52,422 bases of DNA from an uncultured Ruminococcus sp. (GTDB lineage Bacteria > Bacillota > Clostridia > Oscillospirales > Acutalibacteraceae), in NCBI GenBank assembly GCA_902802795.1, contig CADCNI010000023.1, forward strand, positions 1 through 52,422, given 5' to 3'. Shown here piece after piece: positions 24,055 through 33,725 of the stretch; position 1 is the stretch's first letter, and each line of letters begins with the position of its first letter. The notes beneath the pieces were generated by a model. The model made no database searches. It had not been told where the DNA came from and saw nothing but the letters and a program-made list of their open reading frames with translations. A program made the position numbers and the translations under genes.

Positions 24055-25716
24055 TTACTTACTGTGGCGAACCATAATTCTGACCTTTTCATTCATCGGA
24101 ACACTTCTGACACGCCTGGTAATCTCCACACGCTTGGCGGAAGGCGCCTCGTTTTCCTGCGGCGCTTCCATCTCCTGAGAAGGTTCGCTTTCCTGCGCAT
24201 CAGCGGAAATGACGGACGCATCGGGAATGAAAGTAGGTCTTGCCCCCGCATAAGCATTCGCGGCCCCGCCTGCCACTGCCGCTGTCGGCTGTGACATACT
24301 CATATTCACGGCCGGACCGTCAAAAACGCCGGTGGCGGTCTGAGGCTGTCCTATATATTGCAGTACAGGTGAATTCATATTGATGGTTGGTTCACCCGCC
24401 GACAACTTGCTGATATCCACCTGTTCATAGCCGTCGCCGGAATAAGGATTGACCTGCGTCTCAGAAATATCATCGGCATTTTCTTCGGGGGATTCCTGAA
24501 TTCCAAAGCCTATCGGACGCTGGGGTACAGGATTTCCGTAATCGGGCGCATATGGCTGTGCAGGATAAGGCGTATAAGCACTGTAACCGGACTGGGCCTG
24601 ATAAGGCGGTACCGTGGGGCGCGGTGCGTACTGCTGCTCCAGCGGCACATGATTTCTGCGCTCCGCCGCGTCATCCGCATCATCCAAAAGCCGATTGGCC
24701 TCCTTGATGGAAGCATCGGAAGATTCAAACAGGCCCGGAAACGTCTTCTTGATTTCAACAGGCGATTTGTCGCCGTCATCCTGGCTGTCCGTGCCGGGTC
24801 TGGCATGAGGGGCTTCCCCTCTTGCGGTGCCTTGCGCATATGGAGGATTTCCCTCGATCTCGCCGGAATTGACCTTTTTGGCCGCATCGGAAATAAACTT
24901 GGCGCTATAGGGGCCGAGAACCGGTACCGCATAGCCTTTGCCATCCGAATAATCCACCTCGCCGGCCCGCATGGAAAGAAGGCGTTCAACCTCACTTTCA
25001 ATGGTTGCTTCGGCATTTTTGGGCTTGAGTCCGCTGTCATGCTTGATTGCCACCAGTTTATGCACCGCCCCGGTAAGAGACGCGTCAATTTTATCAATTC
25101 TATCCTGAAACTCGTCAAAAGCAACATTCATTTCATCGCGTGCGGCCGTCAGATCCGCGCGAATCATGGCGGCTTCCTGTGCCGCGTCACCCGCAATGCG
25201 GATGACGTTTTCCTGGTTTTCTACCGACTTCTGGAATAAACGGTCGGTTGCTCTCTTGGTAACTGACATGATAGAGGAAACCGACTTTTCGATTTCGTCA
25301 AACTGTCGCTCACGCAGCGTCAGTTCTCTGTTGCGCTCCTGCACCGTATCCAACCGCAACTGAAGCTGATTCTTTTCAGAGGCCGTTGCGTCGATCTTAT
25401 TTTGCAGCGCCTCGTTTGCTACTTTTGCCGAGGACAAACTGTTTTCCAGTTCAGCAACCTTGCCCGAAATGGAGCTGACCGATTCCGCCAAAGAGGCGCG
25501 GTCGCGGGAAATGGCGGAGCGTTCTTCTTCCAAGGTACGCTTGGCATATTCCCAATCGCGTCGTTCCTCCTTCAGATCCTTAATCTCACGGCGCAGTTCC
25601 TCGTTCTTTTCTACTTCTTCGTCTACCTGGCTAAGCAGCTTATCAAACTCCATATCGACGGCACTGCGGTCATATCCGACAAATCTTCTGCGAAATCTGG
25701 GTCCCGCATATTCCAT
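24055..25716 (-). CDS. DivIVA-like coiled-coil protein, 553 aa
   Basis: The N-terminus RRRFVGYDRSAVDMEFDKLL resembles the lipid-binding DivIVA head (FxGYDxxxVDxFL). A long coiled coil (about 22-215; heptads rich in Glu, Lys, Leu) follows, then a proline/glutamine/tyrosine-rich disordered stretch (about 290-520) and a basic C-terminus (KRVEITRRVRSVPM). This suits a cytoplasmic scaffold at curved membrane or septum. It is far longer than classical DivIVA (~160-230), like some polar-growth or secretion scaffolds. The start at 25716 follows GGAGGGG. No division gene is adjacent, though the dcw cluster is 5 kb away. Function by analogy only. Confidence 0.7.
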   Translation of the reverse strand: MEYAGPRFRRRFVGYDRSAVDMEFDKLLSQVDEEVEKNEELRREIKDLKEERRDWEYAKRTLEEERSAISRDRASLAESVSSISGKVAELENSLSSAKVANEALQNKIDATASEKNQLQLRLDTVQERNRELTLRERQFDEIEKSVSSIMSVTKRATDRLFQKSVENQENVIRIAGDAAQEAAMIRADLTAARDEMNVAFDEFQDRIDKIDASLTGAVHKLVAIKHDSGLKPKNAEATIESEVERLLSMRAGEVDYSDGKGYAVPVLGPYSAKFISDAAKKVNSGEIEGNPPYAQGTARGEAPHARPGTDSQDDGDKSPVEIKKTFPGLFESSDASIKEANRLLDDADDAAERRNHVPLEQQYAPRPTVPPYQAQSGYSAYTPYPAQPYAPDYGNPVPQRPIGFGIQESPEENADDISETQVNPYSGDGYEQVDISKLSAGEPTINMNSPVLQYIGQPQTATGVFDGPAVNMSMSQPTAAVAGGAANAYAGARPTFIPDASVISADAQESEPSQEMEAPQENEAPSAKRVEITRRVRSVPMNEKVRIMVRHSK

Positions 25717-25813
25717 ATCATGTCCCCTCCTTCCTGAAAAGCATTTTTATGCATTCATTACCAAAACACATCACAGTCATCATGTAACCTTCCGCAAATA
25801 AACGGTTAGTTTA

Positions 25814-25841
25814 ATTATACCATATTATTTTTATTTTTCAA
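25814..25841 (-). promoter_or_regulatory. Promoter of the DivIVA-like gene
   Basis: Minus strand: TTGAAA (25841-25836), 16-bp spacer, TATAAT (25819-25814) with a TGG extension; about 100 nt upstream of the start codon. Confidence 0.65.
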
Positions 25842-25881
25842 TGCTTTTTTAACAATTTTTTCATTCCACTGCATTTCTAAT

Positions 25882-26027
25882 CACTATCCACAACTTAAGC
25901 ACTCCCTCAGTCAGCTTCGCTGACAGCTCCCTCAAAGAGGGAGCCGATAATGCCTCCCTCTCTGAGGGAGGTGGCTCGCCGCAGGCGAGACGGAGGGAGA
26001 GTTCATTTCACTAAGTTGTAAATAGTG
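25882..26027. mobile_element. MITE, family 2, copy A
   Basis: A 146-bp non-coding element with termini CACTATCCACAACTTA and TAAGTTGTAAATAGTG (14 of 16 matched). It is flanked by a direct 10-bp target duplication CATTTCTAAT (25872-25881 and 26028-26037). The interior is a series of CTCCCTC/GAGGGAG stems. It lies in the gap between the protein ending at 26107 and the DivIVA-like promoter. Confidence 0.88.
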
Positions 26028-26106
26028 CATTTCTAATAGAAAATGATTCTCCCTGTCTTCCTTCATAGGTCGTTTTTTCTCTTTAAAGATCAATTTTACG
26101 GACGAA

Positions 26107-27336
26107 TTACTTCGCAGCCGCCTCGTCATAGCCGTATGCCCCCAGCGACGGCAGCTTTGCGTTCAGTGCCAGATCGGTTCTCTGTGCTTTTACACCGTTA
26201 ATCTGAATATATGCCACATTGACCGAATCGAGCGACTCGTTAAAGGACGCCAGATAGGTTGTTTTGGACATCGCGGTACCGTTTTTATCCCAGCTAACAC
26301 TCTTCTGAACGCCAACAGAAGCGGGGTGATCAGCGGTAAACTCGGTTCCGTCTTTCATGAAAATCCTGACATCGGGCAACTCTTTTCCCGGTTCGCCGGT
26401 CTTGGCGTAAAGAGAAAACTGGCAGAACCAGGGCGAAACATAAGCCACATCCATATGCTGCTTGCTTCCGTTGAGGGAGATAGCGCCTTTATTGTAAAAG
26501 TGTCTGGCAAGATCACTCTTTTGTCCCCCATACACAAAGCTGACAGTGGAGGGCTGACGCTCGCGAATTTTGCAGACCACATCCGCCACGCCTGTTTCGG
26601 GATTGATCTTTTCACGCGAAACTGATAATCCGTAAATATTCACATTAACATTCTGTTCCTTTTGAAGCGCCTGAGGAAGTCGGAAACCGACTCTCACAGT
26701 AAAGCTGCACGCTTCGCGTTCAAGTAACTGTAAACTGTTGATGTCCAGATTTGTTTCATCCGGCAGAATCTGCAATTTTATATAAGGGTCTGTGACCTTT
26801 CCGCTGCTTTTACCGATCAGTGCGCTATTGCAGTCGATTTTGACCGTAAAAAAGAGCATCTCATCATCGCACACACCGTCAAGAACAGTAAAGTTTACCT
26901 TTCTCACTGAAACTGATTTTTTAATGTCAAACCGTTCTTCCTTCAGCGTTTCAGGAGTAGTTGTCTGTGTTTCTTCTTCGGTCGGGCTTTGCGAGGCGTT
27001 CTCCGAAGAGGTCTGCGATGATGTCTGCGACGAATCCGAAACGGCTGCCTTCTGCGTACGCTTCTGTTTGAATATGCCTCCAATGCCGAAACCGGCAGCA
27101 ACTCCCAACGCGCCCGCCATACACAACACAACTACCGAAAGCAGCAGACGTTTTATACTTATTCCGCCCGCGTTTTCAGAGGCAGCGTTTTCCGTCTGCG
27201 AGTCCTGCCACTCATCGTCATCCTCCTGGTCGAAGGAAACGCCCGAACGTCGCAGTTCCGCCTGTGTCACGGGCGACATATCGTCCACCAAGATCTCATA
27301 CTTTTTTTCCGAATCCTGCCAATTTTCGTTTTTCAT
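26107..27336 (-). CDS. Membrane-anchored protein with DUF4179-like C-terminal domain, 409 aa
   Basis: A cytoplasmic acidic N-terminus (about 1-62) is followed by one transmembrane helix (LLLSVVVLCMAGALGVAAGFGIG), a Ser/Thr/Gln/Glu-rich linker (90-135) and a beta-rich extracellular domain. The motifs YVSPWFCQFSLYAKT, FMKDGTEF and VAYIQINGV match equivalent positions in the anti-sigma-like protein at 28392-29528, so the two share a C-terminal domain. The start ATG at 27336 has AAAGGAAAACAAAGGA upstream. It lies 41 nt after uridine phosphorylase and may be read from the same transcript. It could be an accessory signal sensor; no enzyme motif is seen. Confidence 0.65.
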   Translation of the reverse strand: MKNENWQDSEKKYEILVDDMSPVTQAELRRSGVSFDQEDDDEWQDSQTENAASENAGGISIKRLLLSVVVLCMAGALGVAAGFGIGGIFKQKRTQKAAVSDSSQTSSQTSSENASQSPTEEETQTTTPETLKEERFDIKKSVSVRKVNFTVLDGVCDDEMLFFTVKIDCNSALIGKSSGKVTDPYIKLQILPDETNLDINSLQLLEREACSFTVRVGFRLPQALQKEQNVNVNIYGLSVSREKINPETGVADVVCKIRERQPSTVSFVYGGQKSDLARHFYNKGAISLNGSKQHMDVAYVSPWFCQFSLYAKTGEPGKELPDVRIFMKDGTEFTADHPASVGVQKSVSWDKNGTAMSKTTYLASFNESLDSVNVAYIQINGVKAQRTDLALNAKLPSLGAYGYDEAAAK

Positions 27337-27377
27337 TCCTTTGTTTTCCTTTCATAGTGAAATATTACGGGATACAG

Positions 27378-28154
27378 TCAGTTGCTTTCCCTGCTGTATG
27401 AAGTGTTTTTGATGATATGCCCGATTGCCGCGACAGCGGTTTGAATGGCGCGATCCACATCGTAAGATTCTTCTTTGTCCCCGAATTGATCGCGGCGCAT
27501 CTGATTCCATATCACGTGCAGCACGGCTGCCGCCCGAACACCGCGCGCCGCCGCTACTGCGTAAATCGCCGCCGCTTCCATCTCGGAAGCAAGGCATCCC
27601 GCCGCTATCCAGGCATTCCACTTGCGAAGCAGCTCCTCTCCGTTGGGCATGCTGGCGGGAGCATGCTGTCCGTAAAAGGAATCCTTGCTCTGCACCACGC
27701 CGGTGTGATACCGATAACCCAATTCTTCCGCACTCTGCGCCAACGCTCTCACCAATCCGAAATCCGCCACGGCGGGGAATTCAATGGGCAGATATTCGCG
27801 GCTGGTACCCTCCATCCGGATAGCCCCGGTCGCAATCACCACATCCCCCGCACGCACCTTGTCGTTCATGCCGCCGCAGGTGCCTACGCGGATAAGGGTG
27901 TCCACTCCCAGCTTGATCAGTTCCTCTACAGCAATTGCGGCGGAGGGGCCGCCGATACCGGTGGACGTCACCAATACAGTCTCACCCTCGATCTTGCCCG
28001 CCCAGGTGCAGAATTCCCGATTGCTGGCCAGCAGCTTCGCGCCATCGAGACAGGCCGCGATTTTCGGGACACGCCCCGGGTCCCCCGGCAGAATGGCATA
28101 TTTGGCGTGAACCCTCGTCGGTAGATCAATGTGAAACATTTTCTCTTCATTCAT
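27378..28154 (-). CDS. udp: Uridine phosphorylase-type nucleoside phosphorylase
   Basis: 258 residues of the NP-I family: ILPGDPGRVPKIA (phosphate loop), STGIGGPSAAIAVEEL, IRVGTCGGMNDKVRAGD, and the nucleoside-site segment ASEMEAAAIYAVA. It reversibly cleaves uridine with phosphate to uracil and ribose-1-phosphate in pyrimidine salvage; purine nucleosides cannot be excluded. The ATG at 28154 with GGAGCTGA upstream is preferred over a TTG one codon earlier. Confidence 0.88.
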   Translation of the reverse strand: MNEEKMFHIDLPTRVHAKYAILPGDPGRVPKIAACLDGAKLLASNREFCTWAGKIEGETVLVTSTGIGGPSAAIAVEELIKLGVDTLIRVGTCGGMNDKVRAGDVVIATGAIRMEGTSREYLPIEFPAVADFGLVRALAQSAEELGYRYHTGVVQSKDSFYGQHAPASMPNGEELLRKWNAWIAAGCLASEMEAAAIYAVAAARGVRAAAVLHVIWNQMRRDQFGDKEESYDVDRAIQTAVAAIGHIIKNTSYSRESN

Positions 28155-28210
28155 CAAAATCAGCTCCGTATAACCGTGAAGTTAATTCATCCTATTCCCC
28201 TTTGTATTTC

Positions 28211-28216
28211 ATTATA
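28211..28216 (-). promoter_or_regulatory. Extended -10 element for udp
   Basis: Minus strand TGGTATAAT, 55-60 nt before the udp start; no clear -35 box. The TG extension may compensate. Confidence 0.4.
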
Positions 28217-28256
28217 CCACCATTCCAACTAAAAATAAAGAGAAACAGCACAAAAA

Positions 28257-28298
28257 AACACGCCGATACTAATAAAATGATACCGTATCGACGTGTTT
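28257..28298 (-). terminator. Terminator of the sigma/anti-sigma operon
   Basis: Minus strand: AACACGTCGATAC pairs with GTATCGGCGTGTT (one mismatch) and ends in a seven-T run. About 95 nt after the stop at 28392. Confidence 0.8.
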
Positions 28299-28391
28299 TT
28301 GTCAACTACTGTTCTGTTTTTTTGGATGTTTTTATGATTCTGTTATGAATGCCTGCTTTTTGTCTCTTGACGGAATGTGAAAATGGCGGTA

Positions 28392-29528
28392 TTATGCCAC
28401 GGGCGGTTTGGTCAGGACCAACGCTTGGGTCAGGGTGACATCCTGCAATGACAGCGCCGTGCCATTGACCTCCACATGGTCGATCTCGGAGACCTCCACA
28501 TATTCCTTGAAGGCACAGCGGAAGTCGTAATAGCCGTGATATCCTTCGCTCTTGGCGCCGCCCGCAGAAGCGCCATGATCCACGCCAACGCCCTCATGTG
28601 TCGTGCCGTCTTTCATAACCACCTTAAAGGTGGGCGCCTTGTCTTTGGCAAAACCCGCTTCGAGCAAGTTGATATCGTCCGATTCCACGCCGACGGTGAA
28701 CTGCGCGAACCACGGGGCAATATAGCCCTCCGACACCTGCGCGTTCTGTCCCAGGTGTTTCACGCCGCTCTCCGCCGAAAACGCCTTGGCAAAGCTGTTC
28801 TTGGTCACGGCAAACTGAATGCCGCCGATGATGCCGGCCTCATCGGAGATGGCAGCGGAAGAGTTCTGACCGTCCGCCGAGGTGACATACAGCCCTCTCG
28901 CGGAAAGTCCGATCTGCTGGCCATCGGTCACATCACCCATGTCAAATACCGCGAGCTGAGTGCAGACGTTCCCCTCGCGCTCAAGCACTTCATGGTAAAC
29001 CGCGGAATAACCTTGGGTATCAGTGGGGTCGCCGGTCATATGCAGTTCCATCGCACTGCCGAACGTCGCGTCATCGGAAACTTTTATCTGCGAAGGGTCA
29101 ATCTCCGTGCGCAGCAGAACGAAGAACTTGTTGCCGTCGCACATGGCCTCGGTGGCGGTAATGGTCACGCCGCTGCCGCTCATCTGCTCATTGATGGGAA
29201 AGGTTGCCTTTTCGACAGCCGCTTTCTGCACTTCGGTGTAGGACGTGTGGTAATCGGCCAGTCCCTTGTACATTTTGGACGCGCCGACGCCCACTGCGCC
29301 GACCGTGGCCGCGACCACACACGCCGCCGCCACCACCGAGACCTTGCTCAGTTTCAGACCGGTACGCGGCGCGGTACGATAGGGCTGCCGCTCGATATCC
29401 GCCATCACGTTCTCGTAAATTCTGCGCTTTGACAGCGCGTCCAGCGGTTCTCTCACGGTGTAGCCGCCGAAAGCCCTTGACGCATCATTCGACAGATTGT
29501 CAAACACATCGGAGCAGTATCTTTTCAT
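28392..29528 (-). CDS. Putative anti-sigma factor, single-pass membrane protein (DUF4179-like)
   Basis: 378 residues. A cytoplasmic N-terminal ~70 residues (CSDVFDNLSNDASRAFGGYT, LDALSKRRIYENVMADI) would face the sigma factor. One transmembrane helix (SVVAAACVVAATVGAVGVGA) is followed by an extracellular beta-rich domain with YIAPWFAQFTVGVES, VVMKDGTTHEG and IDHVEVNGTAL. The gene starts 21 nt after the sigma-factor gene and has GGGAGG upstream. This order and topology match membrane anti-sigma factors that release an ECF sigma on an envelope signal. The signal is unknown. Confidence 0.75.
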   Translation of the reverse strand: MKRYCSDVFDNLSNDASRAFGGYTVREPLDALSKRRIYENVMADIERQPYRTAPRTGLKLSKVSVVAAACVVAATVGAVGVGASKMYKGLADYHTSYTEVQKAAVEKATFPINEQMSGSGVTITATEAMCDGNKFFVLLRTEIDPSQIKVSDDATFGSAMELHMTGDPTDTQGYSAVYHEVLEREGNVCTQLAVFDMGDVTDGQQIGLSARGLYVTSADGQNSSAAISDEAGIIGGIQFAVTKNSFAKAFSAESGVKHLGQNAQVSEGYIAPWFAQFTVGVESDDINLLEAGFAKDKAPTFKVVMKDGTTHEGVGVDHGASAGGAKSEGYHGYYDFRCAFKEYVEVSEIDHVEVNGTALSLQDVTLTQALVLTKPPVA

Positions 29529-29549
29529 AATGGGTTTCCTCCCTTTTGA

Positions 29550-30128
29550 TCAATCAAAATAATACGGATCCTCCCGCAGAATCTCCCGCAGCTTGGCCAG
29601 TGAGCGTGAAATACGCTTGCGCACCGCCGCATCGGTCATACCCATTTCACGAGCGATCTGCTTGGAGGGTTGCGCGTAAAAATACCGGCGGATGATGATC
29701 CGGCTGTCGGGATTTCCCAGAGAGTCCACCGCCCGCAGCAATTGGCGTTCGGTAAGACGGCGTTCTGCGGCATCCTCGATGTCAAAGCCGTCCGGCCAGT
29801 CCATCAGAAGATCGTCGTCGCTGCGCACCATCACGCTGTAACGCGTCGCTCTGCGAAATTCCTCAATAGCCATATTGCGTGCCATCACACAAAGCCACGT
29901 TTTAAGACTGCATTTATGTCTGTCAAAATGCTTGAGATTAAAATAAAACTCGCTGAACACCCGACTGACGCACGCCTCGATTTCATCATAGGAACAGACG
30001 CCGCCCAGTCGGCTGTTCACCGCGCCGAACACGGTGGAGGAATACTGATCAATCAGCACCTTCATTCCCTCGGAGGGGTGTTCCAGAATCACGGAAATCA
30101 GTTCGTTATCCGACAAGTATATCACCAC
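29550..30128 (-). CDS. ECF-type RNA polymerase sigma factor
   Basis: 192 residues. Region 2 is around VFSEFYFNLKHFDRHKCSLK and WLCVMARNMAIEEFRRATR. Region 4 contains LGNPDSRIIIRRYFYAQPSK and the helix-turn-helix QIAREMGMTDAAVRKRISRS. There is no region 1 or 3, as expected for an ECF factor. It is the first gene of a two-gene unit with the membrane anti-sigma-like protein. The start is uncertain: GTG at 30128 or a TTG at 30116 preceded by GGTGAT. A TATAAT at 30256-30261 (minus) may be its promoter. Confidence 0.88.
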   Translation of the reverse strand: MVIYLSDNELISVILEHPSEGMKVLIDQYSSTVFGAVNSRLGGVCSYDEIEACVSRVFSEFYFNLKHFDRHKCSLKTWLCVMARNMAIEEFRRATRYSVMVRSDDDLLMDWPDGFDIEDAAERRLTERQLLRAVDSLGNPDSRIIIRRYFYAQPSKQIAREMGMTDAAVRKRISRSLAKLREILREDPYYFD

Positions 30129-30302
30129 GCTTATTCAGGGGTCGGAAGTTTCGGTCATTTCGTAACGTACAAAGCCATTCGGAGCGTCGTGGAATGAACA
30201 CGCTCTTCCGCTTTGGCAGATTCTTTATGAAGCTTCATTTGTTTTTCTGCTCGTTATTATATTCGATTGACATTCCGCATTTGTGACAAAAAAACAAAAA
30301 AC

Positions 30303-30341
30303 AAAAAAAATCGGTACAAACGGAAAACCATTCGTACCGAT
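30303..30341 (-). terminator. Terminator of ftsZ / dcw cluster
   Basis: Minus strand: ATCGGTAC and GTACCGAT arms, extended by AA/TT, around a TGGTTTTCCG loop, followed by eight T. It starts 30 nt past the ftsZ stop. Confidence 0.85.
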
Positions 30342-30371
30342 GTGAGATTTTGGAGTAAGTAGGACAAAGAT

Positions 30372-31499
<1,128 letters not shown>

Positions 31500-31583
31500 T
31501 TGATTGTTCCTCCTAGGTCGGATTGACAAGTGAAAGCACTGCTTTCACTCACTTCCTTCATTTTCTACTTTGTCCTGATAAAT

Positions 31584-31612
31584 AATATACCTCTTTTACA
31601 ACGAAATTGCAA
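31584..31612 (-). promoter_or_regulatory. ftsZ promoter
   Basis: Minus strand: TTGCAA (31612-31607), 17-bp spacer, TATATT (31589-31584), about 85 nt before the ftsZ start. Confidence 0.65.
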
Positions 31613-31755
31613 CCCATATTTTTTAATTTTTTTTTAAAAAGCTAAAAACAGAGGATAAATTTTTCGTCCGGACTTTTCCACATTTATATGCATATTCTAC
31701 AAATGCCTACGGTGTATATCTATGCACTTTGGCAAATCCCATAGTGAAATGATTC

Positions 31756-31784
31756 GGGAAAGGGCGTAAAATTCGCCCTTTCCC
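31756..31784. terminator. Hairpin between ftsQ and ftsZ
   Basis: A perfect GGGAAAGGGCG / CGCCCTTTCCC stem with a 7-nt loop, 17-46 nt after the ftsQ stop. There is no T run, so it may be a weak terminator or mRNA-processing/stability structure. The rest of the ~300-bp gap holds the ftsZ promoter. Confidence 0.5.
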
Positions 31785-31801
31785 CTGTATTTTCGACAGA
31801 T

Positions 31802-33667
31802 TTAGTTGTCAGACGCGCTGACAGCGGAAGACTTGTCCCCTTTCGGCAAAACAACTACCCCCTGCCGCAGCAGTTCTTCGGCTGCATTCAGAAGGAGTCC
31901 GCTGCCCGACGGTTCCTCCTGAGAGGATATTTTCTCATCGCCGGCCTGCTCTTTTTGGGCTGTACGTTCCTTATTATCGGGCACATCCTCCGCCATTTCA
32001 TAGGACGGATTGAAGAACGCTTCGTTTTTGAGGAAGGTAATCTCGCCTCTGTCATGTTCTGTCACGTCACCGCTTACATTAATAATATGATTGGCAATTT
32101 CCAGGCGGCGTTTGACCACCGAAACATCGGTAAAATCACCCACCACAATATTGATGCGGCCGTCATACTCCGCCTCATACCCCCGGTCGCCGTAACGCAG
32201 CACGCTCAGATGCAGTCCAACCGCCTTGGCCTGTTCCACAATACGGGCAAAGCCGCCCACATGCGCCGCATCTTCCCCCTGCAAATAACCGCCTGCCGTG
32301 TGGGATTTGAGGTTCATCCCCTCCAGCACGGGAATACCCCGTGCCGCCGCCACATCTTTGACCGTTTCATATTCGGGGGCATAGGACAGCGTGCCGGCCA
32401 GATCACTGTCGCTCACCCGCATGAGATTGGTGACCGTTTCCAGCACCTTTCCGCTGCCGCTCACAATCACCCATTGCTGATATCCCGTATCCGCTACCCC
32501 TACCACATTGGCATGGGTGACGTTGACCTCGACGGTGGCGGGGAGCCGGCGTTTGATGGTGCATTTTTCGATATAGGGAAGTTGAGAAACAATGGCCTTT
32601 TCGCTGGTCGGCGTGTCAATGAACAGGATATTGTCCCCTTTCTGAAAGACGCATGCGCCGGCGATTCTGTCAGGCGCATAGGGGCTTTCCCCCTTGACCA
32701 CAATGTCCTTGACATGAAAAAACACCGTGATGTAAACCGCCGCCAGAAAGACAATAACCGTCATGACAGCCACGGCATTGAAAAGCATGGAAGTTTTGCG
32801 GTTTCGGCGGTGCACTTTACGATGCGCCACCTTGGAGGTCACCACGCCTCTCGCCTTGCCGTTCTTCATAATCTGGGCATGTGGCTTTTTGGCCGCCGTA
32901 CCCCGATTTTTAACCGCATAGGCCGCCACTGACTGCCCGGACATCTTTTCCCCGGAAGATTTTCCGACGGCCATTTTTCCTACCGTCTTTCCATTGCGGG
33001 AACGCTTTTTCTTTGTCTTTCCCCCGCTTTGCACATGGGTTGTCCGACCGCCATCCGATTTCTCGGGATGTTTCATATCATACAGATTGTAAACCGAACT
33101 GTAGAAATCCGAGCCGAACAGCGCCTTGCTGTATTCGTCCTGCTCGTAATCCGGCGCAGGAAGATTGACAACAGGCTGGGACTGCGGCTTGGCAGAAGAA
33201 GCGGGGGCTGTTTTTTTCTTTTTCCCGGCCGACGACGGTCTGGCGGACGATGCCTGCCCCTGCGGTTTCCTTTTCTTTCCCGTTGTCTTAACGGTACTTG
33301 TCTTGGCGGCGTTCTTCTTATTCGCTCCGGCATGATTCCGGGTCGTCGGGAAAGCGGATTTTCCTGCTCCGGCGGCGGCTTTGGTTTTTCTAGGGGTGTC
33401 TGCCGACGACGAAACGGCTTGGTCGCGCGGAGCGTATGTTTCGCCGCCGTTCCTGACAGGGGCATTTTCGGAAGCATATTCCTTTAAATTGTCAGGGCGC
33501 GCCAGCCGCAGCTCCCCGTAATTACGCTTGGATTTGTTGCTGGTTGCGCCCGCGTATTTTGACATATCCTTTTTTGTTCCACGGGCAGCAGTATTGCGGC
33601 TGCCGCGATTTGACGAGTATCCCTTTTTCTTTTTGCCGCCCAATTCTATCACAACTCCTGTCGTCAT
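31802..33667 (-). CDS. ftsQ: Cell division protein FtsQ/DivIB with very long basic cytoplasmic region
   Basis: 621 residues, more than twice the usual 250-300. Residues ~1-285 are low-complexity, Lys/Ser/Ala/Gly-rich and strongly basic (KKKKGYSS, GKKRKPQG, KKKRSRNGK). One transmembrane helix (AVAVMTVIVFLAAVYITVFF) is followed by a POTRA domain (VKDIVVKGESPYAPDRIAG) and the beta domain; the C-terminus is acidic. FtsQ links FtsZ-side and periplasmic divisome parts with FtsL and FtsI. The start is ambiguous: ATG 33667 is used. Position between murG and ftsZ supports the identity. Confidence 0.88.
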   Translation of the reverse strand: MTTGVVIELGGKKKKGYSSNRGSRNTAARGTKKDMSKYAGATSNKSKRNYGELRLARPDNLKEYASENAPVRNGGETYAPRDQAVSSSADTPRKTKAAAGAGKSAFPTTRNHAGANKKNAAKTSTVKTTGKKRKPQGQASSARPSSAGKKKKTAPASSAKPQSQPVVNLPAPDYEQDEYSKALFGSDFYSSVYNLYDMKHPEKSDGGRTTHVQSGGKTKKKRSRNGKTVGKMAVGKSSGEKMSGQSVAAYAVKNRGTAAKKPHAQIMKNGKARGVVTSKVAHRKVHRRNRKTSMLFNAVAVMTVIVFLAAVYITVFFHVKDIVVKGESPYAPDRIAGACVFQKGDNILFIDTPTSEKAIVSQLPYIEKCTIKRRLPATVEVNVTHANVVGVADTGYQQWVIVSGSGKVLETVTNLMRVSDSDLAGTLSYAPEYETVKDVAAARGIPVLEGMNLKSHTAGGYLQGEDAAHVGGFARIVEQAKAVGLHLSVLRYGDRGYEAEYDGRINIVVGDFTDVSVVKRRLEIANHIINVSGDVTEHDRGEITFLKNEAFFNPSYEMAEDVPDNKERTAQKEQAGDEKISSQEEPSGSGLLLNAAEELLRQGVVVLPKGDKSSAVSASDN

Positions 33668-33725
33668 TCTATCCAATCGACTGTTTTCTGCCGCTCTCTT
33701 TCAAAGAGTCATATCATTAAGTATA

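Noticed and set aside
25932-26129. 65-codon minus-strand frame
   Set aside because: It lies mostly inside the family 2 MITE and its product is a translation of palindromic repeats.
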